This document shows, piece after piece, positions 1 through 8,384 of a stretch of 64,000 nucleotides of DNA. The notes beneath the pieces were generated by a model. It was not told where the DNA came from, did no database searches, and was given only the letters and a program-made list of their open reading frames with translations. Source of the DNA: Acidaminococcus timonensis (GTDB lineage Bacteria; Bacillota; Negativicutes; Acidaminococcales; Acidaminococcaceae); NCBI RefSeq assembly GCF_900106585.1, contig NZ_FNWH01000004.1, forward strand, positions 1 through 64,000, in the 5' to 3' direction. The position numbers and the translations under genes were made by a program. Position 1 is the stretch's first letter. The number at the start of each line of letters is the position of its first letter.

Positions 1-147
1 GCTTGGCTCTCAAATACTAGCTTTGATTTTTTAACCTGGTTTTCATCCAGGTGACTCGATCTCATCACTAAAAGTGACTTGACCCGCACATCTGTCAACA
101 ATATTCAGTTCTCAAAGTTCGTCTTGCTGTCAACTGACAGCTTGTAT
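1..147 (-). other. candidate rRNA operon leader (off left edge)
   Basis: Read on the minus strand, this follows a strong promoter and holds a boxA-like element (GAACTTTGAGAACTG at 106-120) and a short hairpin ACCTGG/CCAGGT near 34-52, with no reading frame. Such leaders normally precede 16S rRNA genes in Firmicutes. The rRNA itself would start beyond position 1, so the call rests on promoter strength and the boxA-like element only. It could instead be the leader of another stable RNA. Confidence 0.45.
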
Positions 148-176
148 ATTCTATCAAGGATCTCATGTTTTGTCAA
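148..176 (-). promoter_or_regulatory. strong sigma-70-type promoter (putative rrn promoter)
   Basis: On the minus strand a consensus -35 TTGACA (171-176) is separated by exactly 17 bases from a -10 TAGAAT (148-153). Transcription would run left, out of the window, into the candidate rRNA leader. Further TTGACA hexamers lie at 93-98 and near 129-134, but their -10 partners are poor. Confidence 0.6.
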
Positions 177-404
177 CAACTTTTTGATTCTTTTTTGAAT
201 CACTTGTGTTGCCAAATCTTGGATTCTTGAAGGCTTCTCCCTGGGGGAGAATGCTTAATTATAATACCATGGAACCATCCTTTTGACAAATTTGATATTT
301 ACGTGTTATTTTCCGTTATTTACGTTTATTTTACGTAATTTTTACTCTAAATCTACATTAAGCATTATTTTCTACCATTTTTCTTTATAAACCGGAATAA
401 AAAT
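177..404. other. AT-rich intergenic gap, no gene seen
   Basis: Lies between the left-edge promoter and the terminator of the M48 protease gene. It holds a small perfect hairpin (TTCTCCC/GGGAGAA, 235-251) without a T-run, and a run of imperfect ACGTTATTT-like words at about 300-345. I see no reading frame, tRNA or IS remnant. Confidence 0.4.
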
Positions 405-454
405 AAAAGAACGTTGAATCGTTCGTTTTAGTCCGGACAATTCAACGTTCTTTT
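405..454. terminator. intrinsic terminator, M48 protease gene
   Basis: A 15-base-pair perfect stem (405-419 with 440-454) containing AGAACGTTGAA and its complement, flanked by A/T-runs on both sides, lies just after the stop codon of the minus-strand protease gene. It could work in both directions. Confidence 0.8.
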
Positions 455-461
455 ATATATC

Positions 462-1541
462 TTATTTGATTTTATTCAATTTCTGTGCCAGTTCTTCCGC
501 ACTGGCATCGCTGCCGGTACTGGTCATAATAGGTTGTTCCCCCATCATCACGGTATCCCCATTGGCATAGGCTTCCGGTGCAGTCTTATTTTTATGGTAC
601 ACCGCTGCCAGGTTGCCCAGGACGAAATAGGACCGTTCCTTGCTGGACATGGAGCTGGTGGCACTGGGAGTCACAAATTCCTTGTTGTTGACATAGACAA
701 CACCATTCTTGTCAGTTACGTGCTTGTTGCTCCAGTCATACAGTTTCTTCACATAGTTTTCCCGGCGCTGGGTGCAGGTGGGATGGTCGCTCCACCGTAC
801 GTTCATATCTCCATATTTTTCCAGGAACTTCTGCCATACCGCAGCTGTGGCCCCGGGATTGTAATTGGTGTGAGTGATGTAATCAAAGGCCAGATTGTCG
901 GCTTCCCATTCCATGGGTTTGCTCAGATGCACATTCCGTGTGTAGGTGTACATGGCATCGATGGCGCCGCTGGCCATCCCACCGGTAGCCGCATTGGCCA
1001 TTTCCGCCAGCACAGCCGCATTCAGGGATTTTTTCACGCCCTGGATGGGATGATCTTTCTGGCCATGGCCCAGTTCGTGGCCCAGCACCACAGCGATTTC
1101 GTCATCGGTATGCAGCAGGTTGAAAATGCCCCGATACACATTGACATTATGCCCGATGGTGCAATAGGCATTGGCGTCTTCGTTGGGGCTGATGAAATAG
1201 TTATAGGGTTTCTTGTCCACTGTGGGGTCCACAGCCCGGATACCTGCTTCCACATTGGTCATAATGGTATCCAGCCGGTCGTTCAGGTATTCGTCCGTAT
1301 CCACGCCTTCCTGTTTCTTCATCTGCTGGAACCATTCCTGGCGTCCTTTCTCCGTATTGTTGTACGTCTTATAGACTCCCATGACCTGATCCCGATACAT
1401 GGTCCCCATGATGGCCGAACCCAATACATCCACCAGCACGCCACCGGCTTCTGCCCGGGGTGCCGGTGCAGCTCCAAAGGCCACTCCCAGACCCAGCAGA
1501 CCCACCATGCAACTGCTGACGATCTTCGTCTTCATATCCAT
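462..1541 (-). CDS. secreted M48-family zinc metalloprotease
   Basis: A 359-residue exported protease. An N-terminal signal peptide (hydrophobic stretch about residues 8-25, small residues before about 32) is followed by an M48 peptidase domain. The zinc motif HELGH is at about residues 155-159 and the third-ligand segment EWEAD at about 211-215, so it is probably catalytic. M48 proteins of this form (BepA/LoiP-like) act in the periplasm on envelope proteins. The start is chosen for an AGGAG site 9 bases upstream; a second ATG lies two codons in. Monocistronic, with its own terminator. The physiological substrate cannot be told from sequence. Confidence 0.88.
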   Translation of the reverse strand: MDMKTKIVSSCMVGLLGLGVAFGAAPAPRAEAGGVLVDVLGSAIMGTMYRDQVMGVYKTYNNTEKGRQEWFQQMKKQEGVDTDEYLNDRLDTIMTNVEAGIRAVDPTVDKKPYNYFISPNEDANAYCTIGHNVNVYRGIFNLLHTDDEIAVVLGHELGHGQKDHPIQGVKKSLNAAVLAEMANAATGGMASGAIDAMYTYTRNVHLSKPMEWEADNLAFDYITHTNYNPGATAAVWQKFLEKYGDMNVRWSDHPTCTQRRENYVKKLYDWSNKHVTDKNGVVYVNNKEFVTPSATSSMSSKERSYFVLGNLAAVYHKNKTAPEAYANGDTVMMGEQPIMTSTGSDASAEELAQKLNKIK

Positions 1542-1635
1542 CTGAATCCACTCCTTTGCCTACTTCCCCATAACAAGGATCGCCCTTCTGAACGGTTCTT
1601 TGCAATGATTTCTTTACGACTATTGTAATACAAAA

Positions 1636-1670
1636 GCGGACAGAAGGAAAACGTTTTTCCCTCTGTCCGC
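1636..1670 (-). terminator. intrinsic terminator
   Basis: Minus-strand hairpin GCGGACAGA...TCTGTCCGC followed by TTTTGTATT, 26 bases past the stop of the gene ending at 1696. Confidence 0.8.
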
Positions 1671-1695
1671 TGCTGCAATCGGATAAAACTCCGGG

Positions 1696-2436
1696 CTACA
1701 GCCCCAGGCCCATATTCAGATCGATGATGCCCACTGCATAGGGAGCAATTTCATACTGCCCGAACACGAAATGGATATTTCCCGATCCATCCAGATAGTA
1801 GTTCTGAGGCAGTTTCTTCAGTCCCCTGAAATCCGAGTAGAAATAATGGCCCTTGCCATAGTCCGTGGACCAGAGGGCTTCGTTGATCTTTTCCAGGGTA
1901 AAGGCTCCCTTATGCCGGGGGGCCACCAGCTTCTGCCATTCCACCGGTTCGCCGGTGGTCAGGTCAAAAGTCACCCCCAGCTCCCAGCTGGTGGGATGGG
2001 CTGCCCGCTCGATGAAATCATACCCGTAGCGCTGGAAGGACAAGTACCGGTTCCCGTGATGGCTCACCTGGTAATCCACCCGGGACGTCAGGCGTTCGTC
2101 CATGGTGTCGGCCTTTTCATAGGCTTTCTGGGAAATCCTGGCCGCCTTCTCAAAGTACCTGGAAATCTTCCGGGACACTTCCGGATTGCCCACCACCCGT
2201 ACCTGGGGATAATGGATGATCAAATCTCTTTCCTTGATCAGGCCGCTGCGGATCACAATTCCCTTCTGGGCATAGATCACCTGGCCGGGCACATAGCCCT
2301 GCAATTCCTGTTCCAGGGCATAATGGGCCGCATGGGTGGCTGTGGGTTTCGCTTCCTGTGCTCCGGCCAGAGCCGGCAGACTGCAGAGCCCCATCAGGCA
2401 CAAACCGGCCAGCGCTTTCTGCACAATATGCTGCAT
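1696..2436 (-). CDS. secreted DUF4163/DUF3298-like protein
   Basis: About 246 residues with a signal peptide (hydrophobic core LCLMGLCSLPALA). The C-terminal half (a WELGVTFDLTTGEPV segment and later a FGQYEIAPYAVG segment) matches my memory of the DUF3298/RsiV-C domain, found with DUF4163 in PdaC and the anti-sigma factor RsiV. No transmembrane anchor or catalytic motif is visible, so it is probably a free periplasmic protein of unknown function. The start at 2436 is chosen because AGGAAGAGG lies just upstream and the signal peptide begins there; an in-frame ATG at 2499 has neither. Confidence 0.65.
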   Translation of the reverse strand: MQHIVQKALAGLCLMGLCSLPALAGAQEAKPTATHAAHYALEQELQGYVPGQVIYAQKGIVIRSGLIKERDLIIHYPQVRVVGNPEVSRKISRYFEKAARISQKAYEKADTMDERLTSRVDYQVSHHGNRYLSFQRYGYDFIERAAHPTSWELGVTFDLTTGEPVEWQKLVAPRHKGAFTLEKINEALWSTDYGKGHYFYSDFRGLKKLPQNYYLDGSGNIHFVFGQYEIAPYAVGIIDLNMGLGL

Positions 2437-2503
2437 GATTCCTCTTCCTTTCTGTTTCTCCATCGTCTGTATTATACAAAGTGTGCTGTTCCTGTGCAAG
2501 GTT

Positions 2504-3340
2504 TCACTCTTCCAGCTGGTAACGCACCGTCACTCTGGATTCTCCGGCAATGGGCTCCCCTGCCGCATTTCGGGCCGGCGTGAAGCTCCACTGGTAAGCG
2601 GCCTTCAGGGCAGCCCGATCCAGCCGGTCGTAGCCGGTGCTCTCTTCCAGCCAGGCCCGGGTCACACTGCCCCCGGCGCTGACGGAGACACCTACCACGG
2701 CCACCCCTTCTTCGCCGGCATCCCGGGCCGCCCGGGGATAGATCCTGCTGTACCCCTGGAGGGCTGCATCCTGGCTCAGGTCGGTTCCGTCTGCTCCACC
2801 GGCAGAACCGGAGCCTCCGGCCCCCCCTCCCGGCGAGCCATCGCCACCTGCACTTACAGGATCCGTCCCGTTACCCGCACCAGATCCCAGTCCAGTCCCC
2901 GAGCCGGAACCCTCCCCGGAGGAACCGGCTTCGTCCATGCCGCCTTCTGCGGAACGGTCCCGGTTCCCGGAAACGCCCCCTGCACTGTCCCCGCTCCCGT
3001 CCGCTGCAGAGGGCGCCACCGGGGTCTGGAGCAGTTCCCGAAGGGTCGTTTCGCTGGATAACGAAGCTTCTCCGGTGGCGGATGCAGCTCCTGGAGGCCC
3101 GAAGAGCCGGGATCCTACTGCCGCCGTACTTTCCGTCCCGGTCATTTCCCCACTGCCATCCCCATCCTTTCCGGCCCCAGTGTTTGCTCCAGGACCGAAG
3201 CCTTCCACCTTCACCCGGATGGGACCTTTCTGCAGGTCCGGCCCTGGAGCCTGCTGCAGCGCCAGCCCCAGGGCCGAGAGCACTGCCAGATGGAGGCACA
3301 GGGACCAGCGGAAATAATAGGTCCAGTTATGGTTTCCCAT
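2504..3340 (-). CDS. tonB: TonB-like energy transducer with Gly/Ser-rich linker
   Basis: A 278-residue protein: short cytoplasmic N-terminus, one transmembrane helix (about residues 12-30), a long low-complexity periplasmic region of Gly, Ser, Ala and Asp (about 45-195), then a TonB C-terminal domain (about 200-278) with the usual YPRAAR, LDRAALKAA and WSFTPA features. TonB couples the proton gradient harnessed by ExbB-ExbD to outer-membrane receptors. The linker is unusual: most TonB linkers are Pro-Glu/Pro-Lys rich. The gene overlaps exbD by 14 bases. A GGGGGAAA site precedes the ATG. Confidence 0.82.
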   Translation of the reverse strand: MGNHNWTYYFRWSLCLHLAVLSALGLALQQAPGPDLQKGPIRVKVEGFGPGANTGAGKDGDGSGEMTGTESTAAVGSRLFGPPGAASATGEASLSSETTLRELLQTPVAPSAADGSGDSAGGVSGNRDRSAEGGMDEAGSSGEGSGSGTGLGSGAGNGTDPVSAGGDGSPGGGAGGSGSAGGADGTDLSQDAALQGYSRIYPRAARDAGEEGVAVVGVSVSAGGSVTRAWLEESTGYDRLDRAALKAAYQWSFTPARNAAGEPIAGESRVTVRYQLEE

Positions 3341-3749
3341 GGGTTTCCCCCGTAGTCACTGCCAGAGAAAAATCCTGAAGTCCGGCCTTTTTCATTTCGC
3401 CCAGGATACCCATGACCCGTCCGTAGCTGACCTCCCTATCTGCTCGCAGGTTCACCACCTGCCTGGGGTCTTTCCGGGCGGCCTCTCCCACTTTCTGCAC
3501 CAGTTCCGGCAGGGTCACCTGCTGATCCTGGAGCCAGATGGTACCGTCCCTGGGCAAGGTCACCTCCAGGGGCAGATCCTGCTGCAGCTGACCGGTGCTT
3601 TCCGGCAGATCAACCGGGACCCCTTTCTGCTGGCTCATGTACATGGTGCATACAATGAAAAAGATCAGCAGCAGGAATACCATATCGATCATAGGCGAAA
3701 TCTGGATGGAGGGCGGTTTGCGTCCGCTGCCCCGATGCAGATGGATCAT
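3327..3749 (-). CDS. exbD: ExbD/TolR-family proton channel subunit
   Basis: 140 residues: a short cytoplasmic N-terminus, one transmembrane helix (about 20-38; ISPMIDMVFLLLIFF) carrying the proton-relay Asp in MIDMVF, then a periplasmic domain. ExbD forms the TonB motor with ExbB. It starts with an ATGA overlap on exbB and runs into tonB, so the three are translationally coupled. TolR is the alternative, but the adjacent TonB and uptake ATPase favour ExbD. Confidence 0.88.
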   Translation of the reverse strand: MIHLHRGSGRKPPSIQISPMIDMVFLLLIFFIVCTMYMSQQKGVPVDLPESTGQLQQDLPLEVTLPRDGTIWLQDQQVTLPELVQKVGEAARKDPRQVVNLRADREVSYGRVMGILGEMKKAGLQDFSLAVTTGETHGKP

Positions 3750-4381
3750 TGGGGATCCCCTCCCTTTTGGGGCAGGGCCCCGGCATTTTCCAGGAATGCG
3801 TTGTCCATCTGCTCCACCTCACCCAGAAGGACATCCACCTTCTGGGAAAAAACCGTATGGAAGCAGATGGTGGCAATGGCGATCACCAGGCCGAACACGG
3901 TGGTGATCATGGCTTCCGCCACACCGGCCGTGACAGCCATGGGATTTTCCCACCGGCCCTCCAGCGCCTGGAAGGAGGACATCATGCCGGTGATGGTCCC
4001 CAGCAGCCCCAGGATGGGCGAAAGGGTCACGATCACAGAAAGGTAATTCAGCCCCTTTTCAAACCGGTTGATCACCTGCTGGCTTTCCCCGGCCACATAA
4101 CTTTCCTTGCTCCTGGCTTCCGCCGGTGCTGTGAGCAGCCGGAGGCCCAGCGCTGCCAGGCCGCCCTTTGTCTGCCGGCTCAGTTCCAGTACCTCTGCCC
4201 ATTTTCCCTGCCGCAGCAGACGGCAGAACTGACGGGGATACTCCCGGCCGGAGTCCTCTTTCCGGAAGTAGGACCACCGTTCCAGGATGATGGTCAGGGA
4301 GACAAGCGAACACATGAGCAGCGGCCACATGACGACCCCGCCCCGGATGAAGAAGCTCCAAACCTGTTTGATCCATTCCAT
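3746..4381 (-). CDS. exbB: ExbB/MotA/TolQ-family proton channel protein
   Basis: About 211 residues with three membrane segments (one near the N-terminus, two in the C-terminal half around the LGLLGTITGMMSSF and AMITTVFGLVIAIATICF stretches), the typical ExbB/TolQ layout. The start at 4381 (MEWIKQ) is 4 bases after the ABC ATPase stop and gives the family length; the frame stays open further upstream but over the ATPase gene. Partner of ExbD and TonB, same operon. Confidence 0.87.
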   Translation of the reverse strand: MEWIKQVWSFFIRGGVVMWPLLMCSLVSLTIILERWSYFRKEDSGREYPRQFCRLLRQGKWAEVLELSRQTKGGLAALGLRLLTAPAEARSKESYVAGESQQVINRFEKGLNYLSVIVTLSPILGLLGTITGMMSSFQALEGRWENPMAVTAGVAEAMITTVFGLVIAIATICFHTVFSQKVDVLLGEVEQMDNAFLENAGALPQKGGDPQ

Positions 4382-4385
4382 ATCG

Positions 4386-5216
4386 TTACATTTCCTCTCT
4401 GTTTTCCAAGATTTCCTGCAGCAGACGCCGCCGTTTCTGTTGTTCTTCTTTGGATTCCAGCACTTCCAGCCGGAAATCCTCTCCGCTGCCGATAACCCGG
4501 CAGGGTACCCCATAGGCTTCCTGAAGATGGTCTGTCGTGAGTACCTCTGCCGGGATTCCATCCGCCAGCAACCGGTTCCGCCCCACCAGCAGCAGCCGGT
4601 CACAGTACCGGGCCGCCTGGTTCAGGTCATGGACGGAAAACAGCACAGTCCGTCCAGCCCACGCCAGCTCACGGCACAGAGAAAGCACGGTTTCCTCCAC
4701 CACCAGGTCCAGGGCTGCCACCGGCTCGTCCAGCAGATAGAACGCTGCCTGCTGGATCAGGGTACGGGCAAAGAGCACCCGCTGCTGCTGCCCGCCGGAC
4801 AGGGTATCCATCTTTCGGTGGGCCAGATTTTCGGCACCCACCGCCGCCAGACATTCCCGTGCCAGTTTCCGCTCATTCTCCCCTTCCTGCTGATACCAGG
4901 AAAGATGGGGATAGCGGCCCATGAGTACCACGTCTCCTGCTGTATAGGCAAAGGGGATGGGACGGTCCTGTGGCAGATACGCCACCTGTCGGGTCAATTC
5001 CTGCCGGGTATACGTTTTCAACGGTTTTCCTCCCAGCAGCACCGTTCCCTTCCGAAGGGGCTGGATCCCCGCCAGAGTCCGGAGCAGGGTACTTTTGCCG
5101 GCGCCGTTGGGACCAATGAGCCCCACACATTCCCCCGGTCCCAGCCTCAGGTTCATGGGCTCCAGTACCCAGCGGTCCACATATCCCACCGCACCATTTC
5201 TGATTTCCAGTTCCAT
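4386..5216 (-). CDS. ABC transporter ATPase, FecE/BtuD family (iron chelate/cobalamin type)
   Basis: 276 residues with Walker A GPNGAGKST (about 36-44), signature LSGGQQQR and Walker B YLLDEPVAALD. The C-terminal tail (about 215-276) extends past the core domain, as in FecE/FhuC/BtuD. It should power import of a siderophore, heme or cobalamin together with the binding lipoprotein encoded 4 bases upstream. The expected FecCD-type permease is absent from this operon and from the window. Confidence 0.87.
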   Translation of the reverse strand: MELEIRNGAVGYVDRWVLEPMNLRLGPGECVGLIGPNGAGKSTLLRTLAGIQPLRKGTVLLGGKPLKTYTRQELTRQVAYLPQDRPIPFAYTAGDVVLMGRYPHLSWYQQEGENERKLARECLAAVGAENLAHRKMDTLSGGQQQRVLFARTLIQQAAFYLLDEPVAALDLVVEETVLSLCRELAWAGRTVLFSVHDLNQAARYCDRLLLVGRNRLLADGIPAEVLTTDHLQEAYGVPCRVIGSGEDFRLEVLESKEEQQKRRRLLQEILENREEM

Positions 5217-5220
5217 GGGT

Positions 5221-6183
5221 TCAATATCCTTTCAACAGGGATTCATCCGACAGATCAAACAGTTTTTTGCCATAAGCTCCATTGGCCAGAGCCTTGATGC
5301 CATAAACCACCATGGGTGACGCATCGTACACATACCGGTCAGGCAGTGTCACCCGATGCTCCAGTCCCTTCAGCCCCTGGAAGGAGGGATCGGAAAAGAA
5401 CTGGCTCGAAAACTTGTCATAGGCTTCCTTTTCCTCTCCGTAGGGCAGGGACACCAGAAAGAAATCCGGATCCGTCTGGAGTACGGCTTCCCGGGTCAGC
5501 GCCTGACCGTTCTTCAGCCCGGCCACCGTAAGCCCGTTGCGGATGCCCGCTTCCCGGCACACCACGTCATACAGAGAACCGCTGCCTCCGTACCGGCTCA
5601 TGAGAGAGACCAGCATTCCCGTAGGCTGTGGCCCTGACTGCTGCTGCATCGTTTTCCGGATATCCTCCAGCTGCCGGTCGAAACGGGCCAGCACCTTTTT
5701 CCCGGTGGCCGGCTTCCCTACCGCTTTGGCCATCAGTTCCACATTGTCCCGGATCTGTTCCAGGTCCGTGGGCCCATGGCAGACCACCACCGGAATGCCC
5801 AGCGCTTCCAGCTTCTGGAGCAGCCCCGGATCAGACCAGGTGGAAGCCAGGAACAGATCCGGTTTGACAGCTGCTACGGTCTCCGGTGTATAATCCCGCA
5901 GCTTCGGCTCCACTGCCGCTGTTTCCTTTGCAATATAGGAAATGCCCGGTTCACCGTCCAGGTAATACGCCCCGGCCAGATGGTCCGCCGGCACCAGGGT
6001 CAGCAGGGTCTCATCCAGATGCAGAGAATCCGTCAGGATCCGTTGGGGATTCCGGGGCAGAGTCACGGTCTTTCCCCGCACATCCTGCAGCGTGATGGCA
6101 GCATCCTGATGAGCAGCCGGTTGACTGCCGCAGCCGGAAACCAGAAGCAGGCACAGCAGCAGGAACATTTGCAACAGTTTCAT
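5221..6183 (-). CDS. BtuF/FecB-type periplasmic substrate-binding lipoprotein
   Basis: About 320 residues beginning with a lipoprotein signal (LLLVSGCGS), then a class III binding-protein fold (VRGKTVTLPRNPQRI near the N-terminus and VAAVKPDLFLAS in lobe 1). This family binds iron chelates, heme or vitamin B12. The ligand cannot be told from sequence. The start at 6183 is chosen for an AAAGGAG site 7 bases upstream and for the signal peptide. First gene of the bp-ATPase-exbB-exbD-tonB operon. No Fur-box-like sequence was seen upstream. Confidence 0.83.
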   Translation of the reverse strand: MKLLQMFLLLCLLLVSGCGSQPAAHQDAAITLQDVRGKTVTLPRNPQRILTDSLHLDETLLTLVPADHLAGAYYLDGEPGISYIAKETAAVEPKLRDYTPETVAAVKPDLFLASTWSDPGLLQKLEALGIPVVVCHGPTDLEQIRDNVELMAKAVGKPATGKKVLARFDRQLEDIRKTMQQQSGPQPTGMLVSLMSRYGGSGSLYDVVCREAGIRNGLTVAGLKNGQALTREAVLQTDPDFFLVSLPYGEEKEAYDKFSSQFFSDPSFQGLKGLEHRVTLPDRYVYDASPMVVYGIKALANGAYGKKLFDLSDESLLKGY

Positions 6184-6254
6184 GGGTTTTCTCCTTTGGC
6201 ACATTGCATCAACAAGTATAAAAGGCGCTGTGAAAAAATGCTTTTTCAGACCCC

Positions 6255-6285
6255 GTCACTAGTCACTAGTCTCTAGTCACTAGTC
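6255..6285. repeat. short tandem CACTAGT-type repeat
   Basis: Four near-copies of a 7-8-base word (GTCACTAGTCACTAGTCTC, then CACTAGTC) lie between two copies of AAAGGCGCTGTG (about 6221-6233 and 6314-6325). Related words occur near 47451-47530 and 58301-58315, each time next to a terminator-like hairpin. Confidence 0.7.
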
Positions 6286-6315
6286 GATGGAAGCCAGCTG
6301 ACGCTAGCGAAATAA

Positions 6316-6346
6316 AGGCGCTGTGGATGATTTTTTCACAGCGCCT
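6316..6346 (-). terminator. intrinsic terminator, AsmA-like gene
   Basis: Minus-strand stem AGGCGCTGTG/CACAGCGCCT with a T-rich 3' flank (TTATTT), 73 bases past the stop at 6419. One stem arm is repeated at 6221-6233 just upstream of the binding-protein gene. Confidence 0.7.
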
Positions 6347-6418
6347 GTACTTTATGCCGGCAAAGCCGGCTTCTCTCCACGGGTGATGGGTTCCCGGCAA
6401 TCGGAAGTCATGCCAGCC

Positions 6419-7738
6419 CTAACTGAAGAACCGGATCCGGACCCGTCCGCCGTCAGGTGCCACATAGTACAGATTCCCAAGCCGGAGCTTTCCATTGACC
6501 AGTTCGAACTGGGGTGCCACAAGGTCACCGCCGTCGCTCTTGATTTCCACATCATTGAATTTCAGCTGCTTGTACTGGTTGGAAAAAGTCCCCCTGATGG
6601 AATTGAACTTGATGATGGCATAGATTCCCTTGCCTGAGATAAAAGAACCATAGGTCAAGGTGGATCGGTTATTGCCGTCGCAGACCATCTTCAGGTCCAG
6701 CTGGACCAGTGTCCGGAAATAGGGGATGTTGGTGGCATCTTCACTGTGCAGGTCGTGCCCCATCACGTTCACATGGTAGGCCTTGGTATCAATGTTGAAA
6801 CCGCCCTCTGCATCACAGGACCCTTCAAAGATATCAGCGGTCACATTCTGGGCATCGATATATCCGTCTTCATACTTGAAGTTTCCTTTCACGTGGGTAA
6901 ATTTCAACCCCGGAAGGTTCAAATCGGGCATATACAGTTCGCCCACGATCACCGGTTCCGGCAGCTGCCCGGTTACATTGGCGCTGGCCGTCACCCGTTC
7001 GTGGATGTCCAGCCCGGTGCCCAGAGAGGAAGGATTCAGGTTCTTGATGCCCAGTTTCAGGTCGTAGGTGGAAACAGCCGGTTTCAAATCCACATCCCCC
7101 TGGATGTCCACGCCCTGCCCTTCCAGCGTGCCGCCCAGTTCCCCGGTGGAAAAGTCGATGGTCAGCTTGTCTGCACTGTTATAGGCCAGATCGGCATTCA
7201 CATCCTCGAAAGTATGCACCCGTTCCTTGAACCGGGCCGTCATCTTGCAGTGGTTCAATTTCACAGCCACATTCACGTTTTTCAGCTTGATGTCGAACTT
7301 TTTCTTCCCTTTGGGCTGAGAAGGCCTGGGCAGTTCCGCCGCTTTGATCCCCTTCACATGCATATTCTTGTCGAACGTCAGATCGATATCCGCATTGTCC
7401 AGCTCGATCCGCTGGATGGTCCGGGTATCGATCCGGCGGAGCACCACATCCATGGGTTTCACATGGAACGACCCGCTGGGCACCGTGACTCGGTTGCCGC
7501 TGCGGTCATCCTTCCATTCCAGGTTGTAGAACCGCACATGGCCCAGGGGGGTGGCGGTCAGCCGTTCCACGGTAATGGTCCCGTCCAGGAAATCCTGTTT
7601 GGCGATTTCCCGGTTGAAAATCTGAGCAGCATGGATGCTGGCAATGTAGGCCAGCCAGAACAATACCAGAAAGCCTGCCAGCAGCGCCAGCAATCCATAT
7701 TTGATTTTACGGCGGTGGCGCAGCAGGAAGGCTTTCAT
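6419..7738 (-). CDS. AsmA/TamB-like envelope protein
   Basis: 439 residues: one N-terminal membrane anchor (about 12-33) and a long, mostly beta, periplasmic region with repeating FDIKLKNVNVAVKL / LTIDFSTGELGG-type strands, as in AsmA/TamB/YhdP proteins that bridge or service the outer membrane. It is shorter than TamB, and no TamA partner is visible. It follows rpe after a single base, so it is the last gene of the rsgA-rpe end of the operon. The AsmA assignment is by pattern and topology only. Confidence 0.6.
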   Translation of the reverse strand: MKAFLLRHRRKIKYGLLALLAGFLVLFWLAYIASIHAAQIFNREIAKQDFLDGTITVERLTATPLGHVRFYNLEWKDDRSGNRVTVPSGSFHVKPMDVVLRRIDTRTIQRIELDNADIDLTFDKNMHVKGIKAAELPRPSQPKGKKKFDIKLKNVNVAVKLNHCKMTARFKERVHTFEDVNADLAYNSADKLTIDFSTGELGGTLEGQGVDIQGDVDLKPAVSTYDLKLGIKNLNPSSLGTGLDIHERVTASANVTGQLPEPVIVGELYMPDLNLPGLKFTHVKGNFKYEDGYIDAQNVTADIFEGSCDAEGGFNIDTKAYHVNVMGHDLHSEDATNIPYFRTLVQLDLKMVCDGNNRSTLTYGSFISGKGIYAIIKFNSIRGTFSNQYKQLKFNDVEIKSDGGDLVAPQFELVNGKLRLGNLYYVAPDGGRVRIRFFS

Positions 7739-7739
7739 G

Positions 7740-8384
7740 TTATTTCCTCAGCGTCTGGATGGCTTCCTGCATATCCGGAGCCCCGAATACATAGGACCCG
7801 GCCACCAGCACATCGGCCCCGGCTTCCCTGCAGGCCCTGGCAGTTTCCCCGTTGACCCCGCCATCCACTTCGATCAGGGTCTTCAGGTTCCGCTGCCGGA
7901 TCATGGTCTTCAGCCGGGCAATCTTATCCACGCTGGTGGGGATGAATTTCTGGCCACCGAAACCCGGGTTCACGCTCATGACCAGGATCATGTCCGCATC
8001 GGGCAGGATTTCTTCCACCATACACAGGGGCGTGGCCGGATTCAGGGCCACCCCGGTCTGGATGTTCCTGCTGTGGATGCTCTGGAGCAGCCGGTGCAGG
8101 TGGTTGGTGGCTTCTGCATGGACACAGATCAGATCTGCGCCGGCCGCAGCAAAGCTGTCCACATAGTTTTCCGGCTGGTTCACCATCAGGTGACAATCAA
8201 AGAACATATCCGTCCGCTTCCGCAGGCATTTCACCACCGGCGCTCCGAAGGTCAGGTTGGGAACGAACTGTCCGTCCATCACATCGATATGGCACCAGTC
8301 AGCCCCTGCATCCTGGATGCGGGCCACTTCTTCCGCCAGGCAGGAGAAATCGGACGACAAAATGGAAGGTGCAATGATGGTCAT
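7740..8384 (-). CDS. rpe: ribulose-phosphate 3-epimerase
   Basis: 214 residues, a TIM-barrel epimerase interconverting ribulose 5-phosphate and xylulose 5-phosphate. Visible motifs are APSILSSDF at the N-terminus, HIDVMDGQFVPN (catalytic Asp), MSVNPGFGGQKF and VDGGV. The start at 8384 is set by an ATGA overlap with the rsgA stop and by the family N-terminus; the upstream in-frame extension is shadow of rsgA. The rsgA-rpe pairing is standard in Firmicutes. Confidence 0.95.
   Translation of the reverse strand: MTIIAPSILSSDFSCLAEEVARIQDAGADWCHIDVMDGQFVPNLTFGAPVVKCLRKRTDMFFDCHLMVNQPENYVDSFAAAGADLICVHAEATNHLHRLLQSIHSRNIQTGVALNPATPLCMVEEILPDADMILVMSVNPGFGGQKFIPTSVDKIARLKTMIRQRNLKTLIEVDGGVNGETARACREAGADVLVAGSYVFGAPDMQEAIQTLRK

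Noticed and set aside
534-1628. 364-codon plus-strand open frame opposite the M48 protease gene
   Set aside because: It is the complement shadow of a gene with clear zinc motifs, has no ribosome binding site and a composition typical of antisense GC-rich frames.
6255-6285. CRISPR-like array
   Set aside because: The repeat unit is 7-8 bases and tandem with no spacers; no cas genes are in the window.
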